A stretch of DNA of 64,000 nt from positions 186,001-250,000 of the forward strand of contig NZ_WVHT01000007.1 in assembly GCF_009834875.1 (NCBI RefSeq), in the 5' to 3' direction. The stretch's first letter is position 1. Every line of letters begins with the position of its first letter. Source of the stretch: Hufsiella arboris (GTDB lineage: Bacteria; Bacteroidota; Bacteroidia; Sphingobacteriales; Sphingobacteriaceae). The notes under the pieces are model-generated. The model made no database searches, was not told where the DNA came from, and saw only the letters and a list, made by a program, of their open reading frames with translations. Both the position numbers and the translations under genes were made by a program. This document shows, in pieces, positions 33,416 through 42,888 of the stretch.

Positions 33416-35965
33416 TCAATAAATCAACGCCACGTAACCTGATCTTACAACCGGATTTCCGCCCAGGTCTTTGGCCTTGATTACGTAATAATAAGTTCCC
33501 GTCGGGAGCGGCTGATTATTATAAGTTCCCTTCCAGTTATCGAAAATATTGCCGGTTTGGAACATTTCTACTCCGTAACGATTGAATATGCTGATGTGAT
33601 AATTGGCCAGATTTGTGACGTTTATAACAAATTCATCATTTACTCCATCGCCGTTTGGTGTAAATGTATTTGGAATAAATGTGGTGTTGTCGGCTCTTAT
33701 CACGAATTTTCCCTGGATAATAGAAGCAAAACATACGTTACTTTTAAATGCGGTAAGCGTTACTTCATATTCTCCGTTTATCTGGAATAAATGCTGCGGA
33801 TTTATTTCGGTGGAAGTACTACCATCTCCAAAGTCCCATAGATATGAATCGGCTTCGGTTGACTGGTTGAAGAATTGAATTAAGGCTGGGTTAGATAGCT
33901 TCGCCGGCAAAGCGGGGGATGAGGTAAATGAAGCAACCGGATTTTTGTAGATGGGAGGGACGGTTACGCTGACAATCTCACTGCTGCAGTTACCCTGTTT
34001 GATGAAAAGGTTATAAACGCCTGCTACACTTTCACTCGTAACCGGAATCGCAGGTGAAGGCTGATCGCTGACAAAATTATTAGGTCCTGTCCAGGTGTAT
34101 GTGGTGTTGGGGAGTAAATCTGTACTCAGGTGAATCGTGTCTTTCAAACAAAAATCAGGCTTATTAATAACAATTTTAGGCGTAGGAGGAACAAGGTCGA
34201 CATGCAGTATTTTCGTTAACACAACGGGACAGTTTCCGTTATTTTGCATCGTCAAGGTTATAACCTTATCTCCCGCTATCGTATAAGTAAGGTTAAAAGG
34301 GCCGTTTGTACGTGCCGTTCGTGTGCTTGCTCCCTCACCAAAATCCCAGTCTATCGAAGTAAAATCAACCGAATTATTGTTTATCTGGAAGCTTTGAGAG
34401 TTTGTACAGGGATTTAACGTGTTAATTTCAAAATTCGGAACTGGGGTAGTTAACGCCACAGGAACCACAATTGATGCTGCGTCGCTTACGCAGTTACCAA
34501 CGGCAACAGTTAAAGTATATGTGCCGGCTATCTGGTACGAGCTAACCGGAATAACGGGCGATTGCTGCGCGGAGGTAAAGTTGTTCGGGCCGGTCCAGTT
34601 GTAAACTGCGCCGGTAACCGCATTTGTGCTTAAAACAATGGAATCGCCGAGACAAAAGCGGGTTTTATTCAATGAGATTTGAGGTGTTGGCGGCTTTAAG
34701 CCTACTTCAAAAGTTTTGGATGCGATAGTAAAGCAGGATAGGTCGTTATGAGCTTCGAGAACGACTGTTTTTGTTCCGAGTGTATTATAGTGTACCGTCT
34801 CAGTGCCATTGGCGGAAGTTTGTATATCAGCCCCTTCGCCGAAGTTCCACACCAGGCGGGTTGTATTGGTAGACGTGCTTGTGAATGTATAACTTTGGTT
34901 AGGCAAACATTCGTTGTTAACAGCCATGTCAAATGACGCGTTAGGTCCTAAAAATTCCCCGGTACCTGCTTTACCGCTGGGATCTGTAAAGTCTATTGAG
35001 AAACCATTGTCGTTTCCCTGGAAGATATTTACCAAAAGCGCGTAAACATGGCCCGCCTGCATATCAACAGCTTTTAAAAACCCATTTTGCGTTGGAGAGC
35101 AACCAGATTGTTCATTCAGATCGTTCTCTGAAAAACTGAGCCCCGTCAAGTAATAAAAAGGTGTACAACCGACACCCCAGCCGGCAGCGCAACGGATGGC
35201 GTGTGCAGCATTCAGGTTTGCGCAGTTATCGGAAGTTCCAAGGTCATAAAGCACCCAGTCTATATCGCCGGTTTTTGAATCAAAAGGTGTTATCGTAAAA
35301 ACCAGCGAGCCGTCGTTCGCAGCAGTCCACTTATAAAAGGCTGAATTGATTTCGGCATTGCCGCCTGCCACGTCCAGGCAAGTTCCTGATCCTTCGTTAA
35401 TATTAGTTCCTATGCCGTGGATATTTATTCCTTTTACCTGCTCCTTACTGCATAAATAAGTAGCTGTGGAGCAATCGTGGCCCGGCTCGGGATTTGGCAC
35501 TGAGTTAGTAACGCATACCGAAAAAGATCCGGAATTCGCCCCGCTGACAGATATAAGATATCGCTGTCCGATAATTAAACCTCCGCGGTAAAATGTAGTT
35601 GAATTATTTTGTGTTGAAGTTGTGCCGAGTAAACCATTGGAAAGCGTACAGTCGCTGAACAAGCTGATTTTAGGCGATTGAAGTGTTCCGCCATCACCTG
35701 CTCCGGCCACGGTAATGTATAAATCATATCCATCGCGCGGAACAAACGAAAACCAAACGTCATTACCACTTCCGATAAAGCTCTCAGTGGCTCCATCTGT
35801 GCTGTAGGCGCCGTTTGCTGAACAAAATTGTTTGCCGCTTGGAATAGAAGTCGCTTGTGCACAATCATCATTTGCCGGCTGGGCAAACGCGGCTTGCAGA
35901 CTAATACATAAGACGGCGCTTAGAATCAATAAGTATTTAGCAAAGCATCGATAAGGCACAGGCAA
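33416..35965 (-). CDS. Large T9SS type-B substrate with PKD and Ig-like domains (CHU_C C-terminus)
   Basis: An 849-residue exported protein: signal peptide ending AFAQ (about residue 29), an N-terminal domain with ANDDCAQATSIPSGKQFC, an extended beta domain to about residue 340, alternating PKD domains (LVWNFGEGADIQTSANG; IDWDFGEGASTRTA; SYLWDFGDGSTSTEINP) and Ig-like modules (YNWTGPNNFTSAQQSPVIPV type), and a CHU_C domain (TPNGDGVNDEF to the end). The start is uncertain: frame starts are TTG at 35965 and GTG at 35959, with no ATG before the signal peptide. A perfect 18-bp palindrome lies just upstream. Secreted by T9SS and retained on the cell surface; ligand unknown. Confidence 0.9.
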   Translation of the reverse strand: MPVPYRCFAKYLLILSAVLCISLQAAFAQPANDDCAQATSIPSGKQFCSANGAYSTDGATESFIGSGNDVWFSFVPRDGYDLYITVAGAGDGGTLQSPKISLFSDCTLSNGLLGTTSTQNNSTTFYRGGLIIGQRYLISVSGANSGSFSVCVTNSVPNPEPGHDCSTATYLCSKEQVKGINIHGIGTNINEGSGTCLDVAGGNAEINSAFYKWTAANDGSLVFTITPFDSKTGDIDWVLYDLGTSDNCANLNAAHAIRCAAGWGVGCTPFYYLTGLSFSENDLNEQSGCSPTQNGFLKAVDMQAGHVYALLVNIFQGNDNGFSIDFTDPSGKAGTGEFLGPNASFDMAVNNECLPNQSYTFTSTSTNTTRLVWNFGEGADIQTSANGTETVHYNTLGTKTVVLEAHNDLSCFTIASKTFEVGLKPPTPQISLNKTRFCLGDSIVLSTNAVTGAVYNWTGPNNFTSAQQSPVIPVSSYQIAGTYTLTVAVGNCVSDAASIVVPVALTTPVPNFEINTLNPCTNSQSFQINNNSVDFTSIDWDFGEGASTRTARTNGPFNLTYTIAGDKVITLTMQNNGNCPVVLTKILHVDLVPPTPKIVINKPDFCLKDTIHLSTDLLPNTTYTWTGPNNFVSDQPSPAIPVTSESVAGVYNLFIKQGNCSSEIVSVTVPPIYKNPVASFTSSPALPAKLSNPALIQFFNQSTEADSYLWDFGDGSTSTEINPQHLFQINGEYEVTLTAFKSNVCFASIIQGKFVIRADNTTFIPNTFTPNGDGVNDEFVINVTNLANYHISIFNRYGVEMFQTGNIFDNWKGTYNNQPLPTGTYYYVIKAKDLGGNPVVRSGYVALIY

Positions 35966-35978
35966 TTAATGTGTTAAC

Positions 35979-35996
35979 TATCATAAATTTATGATA
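35979..35996. promoter_or_regulatory. Perfect 18-bp palindrome upstream of the CHU_C gene
   Basis: TATCATAAA followed by TTTATGATA forms an uninterrupted palindrome 14 bp before the start codon of the minus-strand CHU_C gene. It lacks a T tract on either strand, so it looks more like an operator than a terminator. It lies in the 59-bp gap to the upstream reductase gene. Confidence 0.55.
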
Positions 35997-36024
35997 TTTT
36001 TCAATTAAAGCCTTTCACGAAACA

Positions 36025-36996
36025 CTACTCAATTTTCAGAATAATTTTTCCGATATGTTTGCTTGATTCCATAAGTTTATGCGCCTCTGCCGCCTCATTG
36101 AACGGAAACGTCTGGTAAATAATCGGCTTAAACAAACCTTGTTCTATGAGCGGCCAGACATGTTCTACAGCCTCTGAAGCCAGTGCTTTTTTAAAGTCAT
36201 TGTCGCGATTGCGAAGAGTACTTCCGGTTATTGTCAGCCTTTTTTGCATGATCTGTAATATGTCTGCATTCATTTCAGATCCTTTTTTGGAGTTAATAAA
36301 AACCAGCCGCCCATCATTATTTAAAATTGCAATGTTCTTTGGTGTATAATCTCCGCCGACCATATCGAGAATGACGTCCACTTTTGTGTTTTTCAAAACA
36401 TCTTCGAAGTCCTGCTCTTTATAATTAATGGCTATATCGGCCCCAAGGCCGGTGCAAACCATACACTTTTCCGGACTGCCGGCGGTGCTGAAAACTACCG
36501 ATTTAAAAGCCCTGGCAAGTTGGATAGCAGTTGTTCCGATTCCGCTTGAGCCGCCATGTACCAGGAACCGCTCGCCTTTTTTTAACTGGCCGCGCTGGAA
36601 AACATTGTGCCATACCGTCAAAACAGCTTCAGGCAAACCTGCTGTTTCCACGAAATTTAAGTTTCCCGGCATTGGCATGCAGGAGCCTTCATGAGCCTGT
36701 ACATATTCAGCGTATCCACCACCTGGAATCAATGCACAAACCCGATCCCCGGGCTTCCAGTTCCTAACGGACGCTCCGCATTCATAAACATAGCCGGACA
36801 CTTCCATTCCTAAAATATCCTGGGGTGTTCCTGGTGGCGCCGGGTATTTTCCTTTACGCTGTGCTATATCGGCGCCGTTCAGGCCGGCGGCTTCTACTTT
36901 TATTAAAATCTCGTCGGCTTTTATTTTTGGTAGCGGCCGCTCGGCAATTTGTAAAACTTCTGGCCCGCCGGGTTGGGTAATGATGGCTGCTCGCAT
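36025..36996 (-). CDS. Quinone oxidoreductase-like NADPH reductase (MDR superfamily, PIG3-like)
   Basis: A 323-residue zinc-free medium-chain reductase. The N-terminal GroES-like domain has MEVSGYVYECGASVRNWKPGDRV, and the nucleotide-binding domain has ERFLVHGGSSGIGTTAIQLAR (about residues 141-161). The overall layout and the AGLNGADIAQRKGKYPAPPG segment match the TP53I3/PIG3-like NAD(P)H quinone oxidoreductase group. No zinc-ligand cysteines are present. It is on the minus strand upstream of the CHU_C gene, 59 bp away, but with no functional connection visible. Confidence 0.93.
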   Translation of the reverse strand: MRAAIITQPGGPEVLQIAERPLPKIKADEILIKVEAAGLNGADIAQRKGKYPAPPGTPQDILGMEVSGYVYECGASVRNWKPGDRVCALIPGGGYAEYVQAHEGSCMPMPGNLNFVETAGLPEAVLTVWHNVFQRGQLKKGERFLVHGGSSGIGTTAIQLARAFKSVVFSTAGSPEKCMVCTGLGADIAINYKEQDFEDVLKNTKVDVILDMVGGDYTPKNIAILNNDGRLVFINSKKGSEMNADILQIMQKRLTITGSTLRNRDNDFKKALASEAVEHVWPLIEQGLFKPIIYQTFPFNEAAEAHKLMESSKHIGKIILKIE

Positions 36997-37149
36997 AGTT
37001 AAGTAAAGTGCTTTTTTCGGGTTAATGTTTTGTTACCAATTTGAAATATAACGTAAAAACGGATGCCTTAAATCTGGCTTGTAAAATAAGTGAACGGCAT
37101 CGTGACATTATGTTTCACAATTTATTCACGAAAATTTTCCTAGGCTTTT

Positions 37150-37168
37150 GCCTGTAAAATTTACAGGC
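37150..37168. promoter_or_regulatory. Palindrome GCCTGTAAA-A-TTTACAGGC in a 374-bp intergenic region
   Basis: Perfect 9-bp inverted repeat around one central base, roughly 220 bp before the start of the next plus-strand gene. A second hairpin AAAGCGG/CCGCTTT (37237-37243/37253-37259) follows. Apart from these, 36997-37370 (between divergent genes) shows only AT-rich sequence; no further gene or RNA was recognised. Confidence 0.5.
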
Positions 37169-37370
37169 GTATTGAATTGGAATCTTCAATTTAGTATTGA
37201 TTTAACGGAAACAAAGTTTTTCAATTTTTTTAAGCTAAAGCGGTTCCAGTCTCCGCTTTTCAGTCTGCGAAATTTTTTCTCATTAAGTGATCTGAAAAAG
37301 ATAATTGAATCAATTTCCACGATGTTGTCAATTTGTCATTTGCCTAATTATCTGTTACTTAGGTAGATTC

Positions 37371-40036
37371 ATGGCCTTTCATAATTTGTGCAGGTTCCTT
37401 CTTGCTTCTGTTTTCTGTTTTATTTTTTTTCTCTCCTGTAGTGCGCAGGACGTGGATTTTCATATCAGTAAGATTTTCCTTCAGAACAAAAATATACTAA
37501 AGGCAAAGCGCGATTTTGGAGATCCGTACCTCTGGGTACTTGCCAAAAACAACGAAGTTTACCGCATTAACAGTATTACAAATGTATTAGAGGATTATAC
37601 CGCCAGGTTTAGTGCTTACGGAAATCTTAATTTCATTGATATCGCGGGACACAACAAGGATTCAGTTTATATCGCAACCAGCTCAACCAACGTAATTTTG
37701 TACCTAAACGGGCTTACAAAGGTTATCGGCTCACAAGAGGGCATTCCGGGTACAGTAAATTCTATTGGAATGGATTATCCGGGAGGCTACGTTTATGACT
37801 TCATTGACGGAGATCTTAGAGGCCGTGAGGGAGATGCATTTTTCATAGCGACAGACCACGGCATGTGTCTCTACGATTATAAACTGGGAAAAATCCTGCC
37901 AAACGCTACAAAAAAACCTGCGAAAGTATTTGAGGCAACTTACCGCTCTGAGATGTTTAGCAATCTTGATTTTGGAGGATTCTTCAGTTTGATACCCCAA
38001 TATTCCACTATTCAACTTAATAAAGGCACAAGCGGTGGTTATGGAGGAACCTTATATTATGGAGCCGATGATTATGGCAATAACATATATACCGCTTATT
38101 ATACTTATGGGATGGTTGGCAACGATCCGGCTGACTTGTCTGTGTATGAAAGTGGCTTCCTTATGAATATTTACTGGGGATCTGAAAATGGCTTGTTTCA
38201 AAAGGATCGCAACTATTCTTCAAATTATACCAGTCCTCACAAACATTATCTGCATGGACTTAAGGTTAATAAAATCACATCTATTTATGGCCTACGAGCT
38301 TTCGGTAGCGGTGGTTTTTTTAATCCCGGGCTAATTAAAGAGAACCTTCTTGTGGGTACCGATAAAGGTTTTTACTTCAGTACCTCAGGATATGAAGAAC
38401 TAGATGAGAATCGGATGAATAAATATTCCTTTTTCAAACATCCTGGATTTGGTGATAAAGTTATAAACGACATCTGTGTTAACGCTACCTCTTATCAGCG
38501 ACCGGTTTGTGAAGATGGAGTATGGGTTTCAACCGAAAGCGGACTTTATTTGCTTAAGCCAGATTACGCGCCATATATAGATTTTAAAAAGAGACTTAAA
38601 GCTATCTATTTCGGTGGCGAATATTCCGGCGATACCGTAATCCAGGTATGTCAGGGAGTGAATACAGTAGCTATTAATCCTCTTTTTTCGTCTGTCGGCA
38701 GCCTTGCGCAATGGTACAGAAATGGAATTGAGCTTTCGGGTGAGAGCGACGGTAATCTCAAGATAAATAGTTCCGGTGAGTATTATGCTATTTTGTATGA
38801 CCCTTGTTCCGGCTTTCATATCGAAACAAATCATTTAAAAGTATCAGTGCTCCAGTCGCCTGTTTTTTCTTTTGAGTACCCTGATACACTAAAATATTGC
38901 AAAGGTTCTTTAGCAACTCTTAAGACAGAAAACAACCCGGCATACAGATATCGATGGTATCGTGATAATGTTCTGATTAATCAAACCAACGCCCGGCTGG
39001 ATATTTCAGAAAGCGGACGTTACAGAATAGAAGTAAGCGCATGTAAAGGGAGTTGGGTTTCTTCAAAAAGTGTCAGAATCAACTTTGTGGAGTTGCCCGA
39101 GCCCGTTATTAGTTCTGCTAAGCCATCTTATTGTGAGGGTGAAACGGCGCAATTAAGTATAAATGTAAATGCAGATTCAGCAAATAACATCGACTGGTTG
39201 CGTGATGGCAAAGTAGTAAAAGATTTACATGGAAAGATAACAATCAGTACTACCGAGCCCGGGCTTTACTCAGTCGAATTGAAAGACAGTGTTTCGGGAT
39301 GCAAACGATTATCGGAAGGTTTTTCACTTTCTTTTATTCCGTTCCCGGAGCTGACGATTAGCAAACAGAATATTTCCGATTTGTGTGCCGGCCAGCCCGT
39401 CGTGTTAACGGCGACTCATTCTCCCGGTACTTTTTCTTGGTCGACCGGCGAAACTAAAGATTCGATTCGTGTTTATTCGAGTGGCATGTACTATGCCACA
39501 ATTAAACCGACCAGCGGATGCAGTGTAACTCTTGGTATGGGTATAAAGTTTTTCGCTAACCCGGTATTGAACTTATCCGACACCTCTGTTTGTTCATTCA
39601 GCGGAGAGAAAATTACTCTTTCCGCACCGCCAGGTTTCAAAAAGTATGAGTGGAACGGCAGGGAAGGAACAGATAAGTTTACAACCGCCGAGCCAGGCCC
39701 CGTTATATTACTGTAACGGATCGTAATGGCTGTACAGCGTCACAACACCTGATGATTAATAATCGCTGTTCCGATGTGCTATTTGCAAATACTTTTACCC
39801 CGAACGGGGATGGAATAAACGACACGTGGTCGATCATGGGTGTCGAAAATGATGTTACCGTTACTGTTCGAATATATAACCGTTATGGGAAAATTGTTTT
39901 CAGCAGCAAAGGTTATCCGATCCCATGGAACGGATTAAAAAATGGCGAAAGATTGCCTTCGGGAACTTATTATTACCTTATCGCTTTAAAGAACGACAGT
40001 CAGGTTTTACGCGGACCCGTGACGATAATTTATTGA
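37371..40036 (+). pseudogene. T9SS type-B surface protein, frameshifted before the CHU_C domain
   Basis: The frame from ATG 37371 (signal peptide through SCSAQ) runs 781 residues: an N-terminal region resembling repeated propeller blades, then Ig-like modules (about 430-780). It ends early at 39714-39716. A second frame, shifted by one base at the run CCCC (39698-39701), continues as RYITVTDRNGCTASQHLM and then the CHU_C domain (FTPNGDGINDTWSIMG to VTIIY) to 40036. Adding one C to the run joins the two, so this is one gene with a single-base deletion or a sequencing error. An earlier TTG start (37305) is less likely. Without the CHU_C tail the protein would lose its T9SS sorting signal. Confidence 0.85.
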
Positions 40037-40048
40037 TTATTCCGCTAG

Positions 40049-41287
40049 TTAGCCAAAAAACAAATATGAGATAAAAATCGCCGCAATAACACCCGCCAGA
40101 TCAGCAATTAGCCCCGCGGTAATCGCATAACGCGACTTTTTAATACCGACCGACCCGAAATACAACGCGACAATATAAAAAGTGGTATCAGCCGAACCAT
40201 TGAAAATACTTCCCAACCTGCCGGCGAATGAATCAGGGCCAAAGGTTTTCATCGTATCGATCATCATCGCTTTTGAGCCCGAGCCGCTCAATGGTTTCAT
40301 TAACGCGACCGGCAAGGCGTCAGTAAATCGCGTATCAACGTTCAGTTTCGTAAAAGCAAATTTGAACCCATCAACGATATAATCCAGCGCACCGCAGTTT
40401 CTGAAAACGCTGATCGCTGCCAGCATCGCCACCAGGTAAGGGATGATTTTTACAGTGGTTTCAAATCCGCCTTTTGCGCCTTCAATAAATGAATCGAATA
40501 CGTTGACCTTTTTCTTCAGCGCCCCAATGATAAAGATGACCGGAATTGCCAGCAGCATCATATTGCTGAAAACCTTCGAAACTTCGCTGATCTGGTTTTT
40601 GCTGAGCTGCGTAGCGAAATACCAAACGATCAATCCTACAAAAGCAGTTAGTCCGCCAAGCCATGCGATTACGACTTTGTCAAACAGGTTGATTTTTTGA
40701 CGGATGGCGCAGGCGATCAGTCCGACAATTGTTGCAACATAAGTTGCGATGACACAGGGTAAAAAAACGTCTGAAGGATCGGCGGCTCCAAGTATGGCCC
40801 TTTGAGCAATAATAGTTACCGGCAATATTTGTAAACCAGAGGTATGCAAAACAAGAAACATGATCTGCGCGTTAGAAGCAGTTTCTTTATGCGGATTTAG
40901 TTCCTGCAAACTTCCCATTGCTTTTAATCCGAGCGGCGTAGCAGCATTATCCAGTCCTAAAAGATTAGCCGAAAAGTTCATCATCATTTGGCCTGTTGCG
41001 GGATGATTTTTCGGTACCTCTGGAAAAAGGCGATTAAAGAACGGCCCCACAATACGAGAGAGGAAATTGATAGCTCCGGCGCGTTCACCGATATTTAAAA
41101 TACCCAGCCACAATGCCATTGTGCCCATTAATGGCAAGGCGATATCCATCACCGCTGACTTTGACGTATCAAACAAACCTTCTATCAGATGTTGAAATAT
41201 CTCGGTGTCACCAAAAAAAATCAGCTTTATGAGAGCAACTACAAAAGCGATAATGAAAAATGCGATCCAGATATAATTTAATGCCAT
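40049..41287 (-). CDS. Nucleoside-recognition/SpmA-SpmB fusion membrane protein
   Basis: A 412-residue inner-membrane protein with about ten hydrophobic segments. It joins two homologous halves: an SpmA-like half (MDIALPLMGTMALWLGILNIGE, then FSANLLGLDNAATPLGLKAMG) and an SpmB-like half (about residue 210 on, FDSFIEGAKGGFETTVKIIPYLVAMLAAISVFR, then LMKPLSGSGSKAMMIDT). In Bacillus these are separate spore-maturation proteins; in non-sporing Bacteroidota the fusion has an unknown transport-related function. It lies 27 bp after the M14 peptidase gene on the same strand. Confidence 0.92.
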   Translation of the reverse strand: MALNYIWIAFFIIAFVVALIKLIFFGDTEIFQHLIEGLFDTSKSAVMDIALPLMGTMALWLGILNIGERAGAINFLSRIVGPFFNRLFPEVPKNHPATGQMMMNFSANLLGLDNAATPLGLKAMGSLQELNPHKETASNAQIMFLVLHTSGLQILPVTIIAQRAILGAADPSDVFLPCVIATYVATIVGLIACAIRQKINLFDKVVIAWLGGLTAFVGLIVWYFATQLSKNQISEVSKVFSNMMLLAIPVIFIIGALKKKVNVFDSFIEGAKGGFETTVKIIPYLVAMLAAISVFRNCGALDYIVDGFKFAFTKLNVDTRFTDALPVALMKPLSGSGSKAMMIDTMKTFGPDSFAGRLGSIFNGSADTTFYIVALYFGSVGIKKSRYAITAGLIADLAGVIAAIFISYLFFG

Positions 41288-41314
41288 CCTCTTTTGTTAA
41301 TCAAGCCGTTGAAA

Positions 41315-42505
41315 TTATATTTTTTTAGCAGTAATCCTTCCATTGTTGAAAGATAAAATTTCGTTTTCGCTGTCTTTGATAATGAAATTTGCCGGTTGTT
41401 CAATCGCCAGGGGTGTTTCAGTGACTATATTTAAAGCGGAAATATCGTACTCCTCATATCCGAAAAAACCCGATAAGTCACCCATATCTTCAATCCGGTA
41501 AACATAAGAAATAGCTGAATTGCTGATTATTCGTTCAGCAACCAGTCCGATATCTATAACTGCGTTATTTATCCGGCAATTTTTCAGAAGAATAGAGAAG
41601 TGCCTTTTTTCGTTAACCGGCAACTGCTCATAGCTTGAAACATCAGGTTCGCCAAAATCGGCGCCAGCTATCGAATAAACACCTGTCAGCATAGCAATAA
41701 ATACAATTTTGCGCACGAACTGCCGGTCAAAGTCGTCTTTGTATCCGCCTGATTCGACAAGCAGGGTGCTGCTGCCCGCTGCCTGGCAATTGTCGCCAAA
41801 AGCCCGGGGTTCAAATTCATCGAACCATTTGCCGATATATTTGGGGATATAAGTTTGCAGAACATCATTAATGTTTGTAGCAAGTTGCATCGCCTTTAAG
41901 CGCGTATCGTTAACAGAGCATGCATCATCGTATGGCGGAGCTAAAAGCGAGATCGTTGCCGGATTTCCCGATTTCCCTGCGCTCCACTGAATGCTTTGGT
42001 CATGCAGGTTGAATGAAAAGTCTGGCTTGATATTCTCGTGAAACAAGCGCAAAATTCTCCCTTCCGGAGATTGCTGGGCCAGATAATCACGATTGATGTC
42101 GATACCTTGTGCATTTCGACGGGTATTCAACTCAGCGCCGTCCGGGTTTAAAAAAGGCAGGATATAAAATGTACAGTTGTTAAGTATAAGATGCCTGACT
42201 TTGTTGAATTCGTCGTCTGCTGAAAAGAAGTTAAGTAAATCAAATAAAGCCATTGTCGCGGTCGGCTCATCGCCATGCATCTGGCTCCAGAGCATAACGC
42301 TTTTTGATCCGGAGCCGGCCTGGATGGAATAGATGGGCCTTTGCAAAAAGGAACTGCCGACTTCCCCGATTTTGAATAACGGATTTTCCCAAAGCTTTTT
42401 TATTTCCGCTTCAAATTGCGAAAATTGAATATAGTTCGAACCAAACGAAGTATTAAGAAAATCGGATTCATAGTTATCTATTATGGGCTTAAGCTTATGC
42501 GGCAT
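41315..42505 (-). CDS. M14-family zinc carboxypeptidase
   Basis: A 396-residue metallo-carboxypeptidase. Zn-ligand motif H-x-x-E is in SQMHGDEPTATMALFDLL (His/Glu), the second His in FSFNLHDQS, and the active-site Glu in LLVESGGYKDD. No signal peptide is obvious, so it may act in the cytoplasm or have a non-classical export. RNAQGIDINRDYLAQQSPEGR fits the family arginine/aspartate substrate-anchoring segment. The C-terminal about 100 residues are an extra beta domain. It is upstream of the SpmAB gene by 27 bp. The ATG at 42505 is used. Confidence 0.9.
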   Translation of the reverse strand: MPHKLKPIIDNYESDFLNTSFGSNYIQFSQFEAEIKKLWENPLFKIGEVGSSFLQRPIYSIQAGSGSKSVMLWSQMHGDEPTATMALFDLLNFFSADDEFNKVRHLILNNCTFYILPFLNPDGAELNTRRNAQGIDINRDYLAQQSPEGRILRLFHENIKPDFSFNLHDQSIQWSAGKSGNPATISLLAPPYDDACSVNDTRLKAMQLATNINDVLQTYIPKYIGKWFDEFEPRAFGDNCQAAGSSTLLVESGGYKDDFDRQFVRKIVFIAMLTGVYSIAGADFGEPDVSSYEQLPVNEKRHFSILLKNCRINNAVIDIGLVAERIISNSAISYVYRIEDMGDLSGFFGYEEYDISALNIVTETPLAIEQPANFIIKDSENEILSFNNGRITAKKI

Positions 42506-42589
42506 AAATAGCCAAAGTAATAAATTCGCGAATACTTCTCAAAACTGACAAATTTTGGAAAGCATGTTTCTTCGTTATCGGTTTCGATA

Positions 42590-42678
42590 GTCCCTTGTTC
42601 CGCTGTAGTTTTTACCGTTAGCGGCATCGCTAAAATAAAATCTGCACCGGTAAAAAGCTGCCGCTTCACCAGGGTTTA
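42590..42678. repeat. 89-bp dispersed repeat, copy B (structured)
   Basis: Same length and order of conserved blocks as 32944-33032. In this copy TTTTTACCG (element positions 20-28) pairs fully with CGGTAAAAA (59-67), whereas copy A pairs TTTTTGC with GCAAAAA; the change at element positions 25/62 from G-C to A-T keeps pairing. It is located between the M14 gene start and the 3' end of yidC; the remaining 384-bp gap also holds a terminator (42840-42869) and no gene. Confidence 0.72.
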
Positions 42679-42839
42679 TTGTACGCGGGGCAAACTTTCA
42701 TGGTAAAGGAACCGGTCCAACGTTGAAAGTTGAGCAATGACCGTCCGGCCTAAACCGGATCGAAATGGACATCTTTTAATAAATGAACATTTAAAATCGA
42801 CAAGCAGAAAACTGCCTTTTACGCTAAATAACCGCAAAA

Positions 42840-42869
42840 AAAAATGCTTACCATTCGATAAGCATTTTT
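42840..42869. terminator. Terminator of yidC (bidirectional-looking)
   Basis: An 11-bp stem (AAAAATGCTTA 42840-42850 with TAAGCATTTTT 42859-42869) and an 8-nt loop. On the minus strand the stem is followed by a long T tract (complement of A run 42836-42844). It lies 20 bp beyond the yidC stop. Confidence 0.9.
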
Positions 42870-42888
42870 CAATAATAACATATAAATT

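Noticed and set aside
37305-37370. Upstream TTG start for the frameshifted CHU_C gene
   Set aside because: ATG 37371 gives a clean signal peptide; the 22 extra residues are not signal-like.
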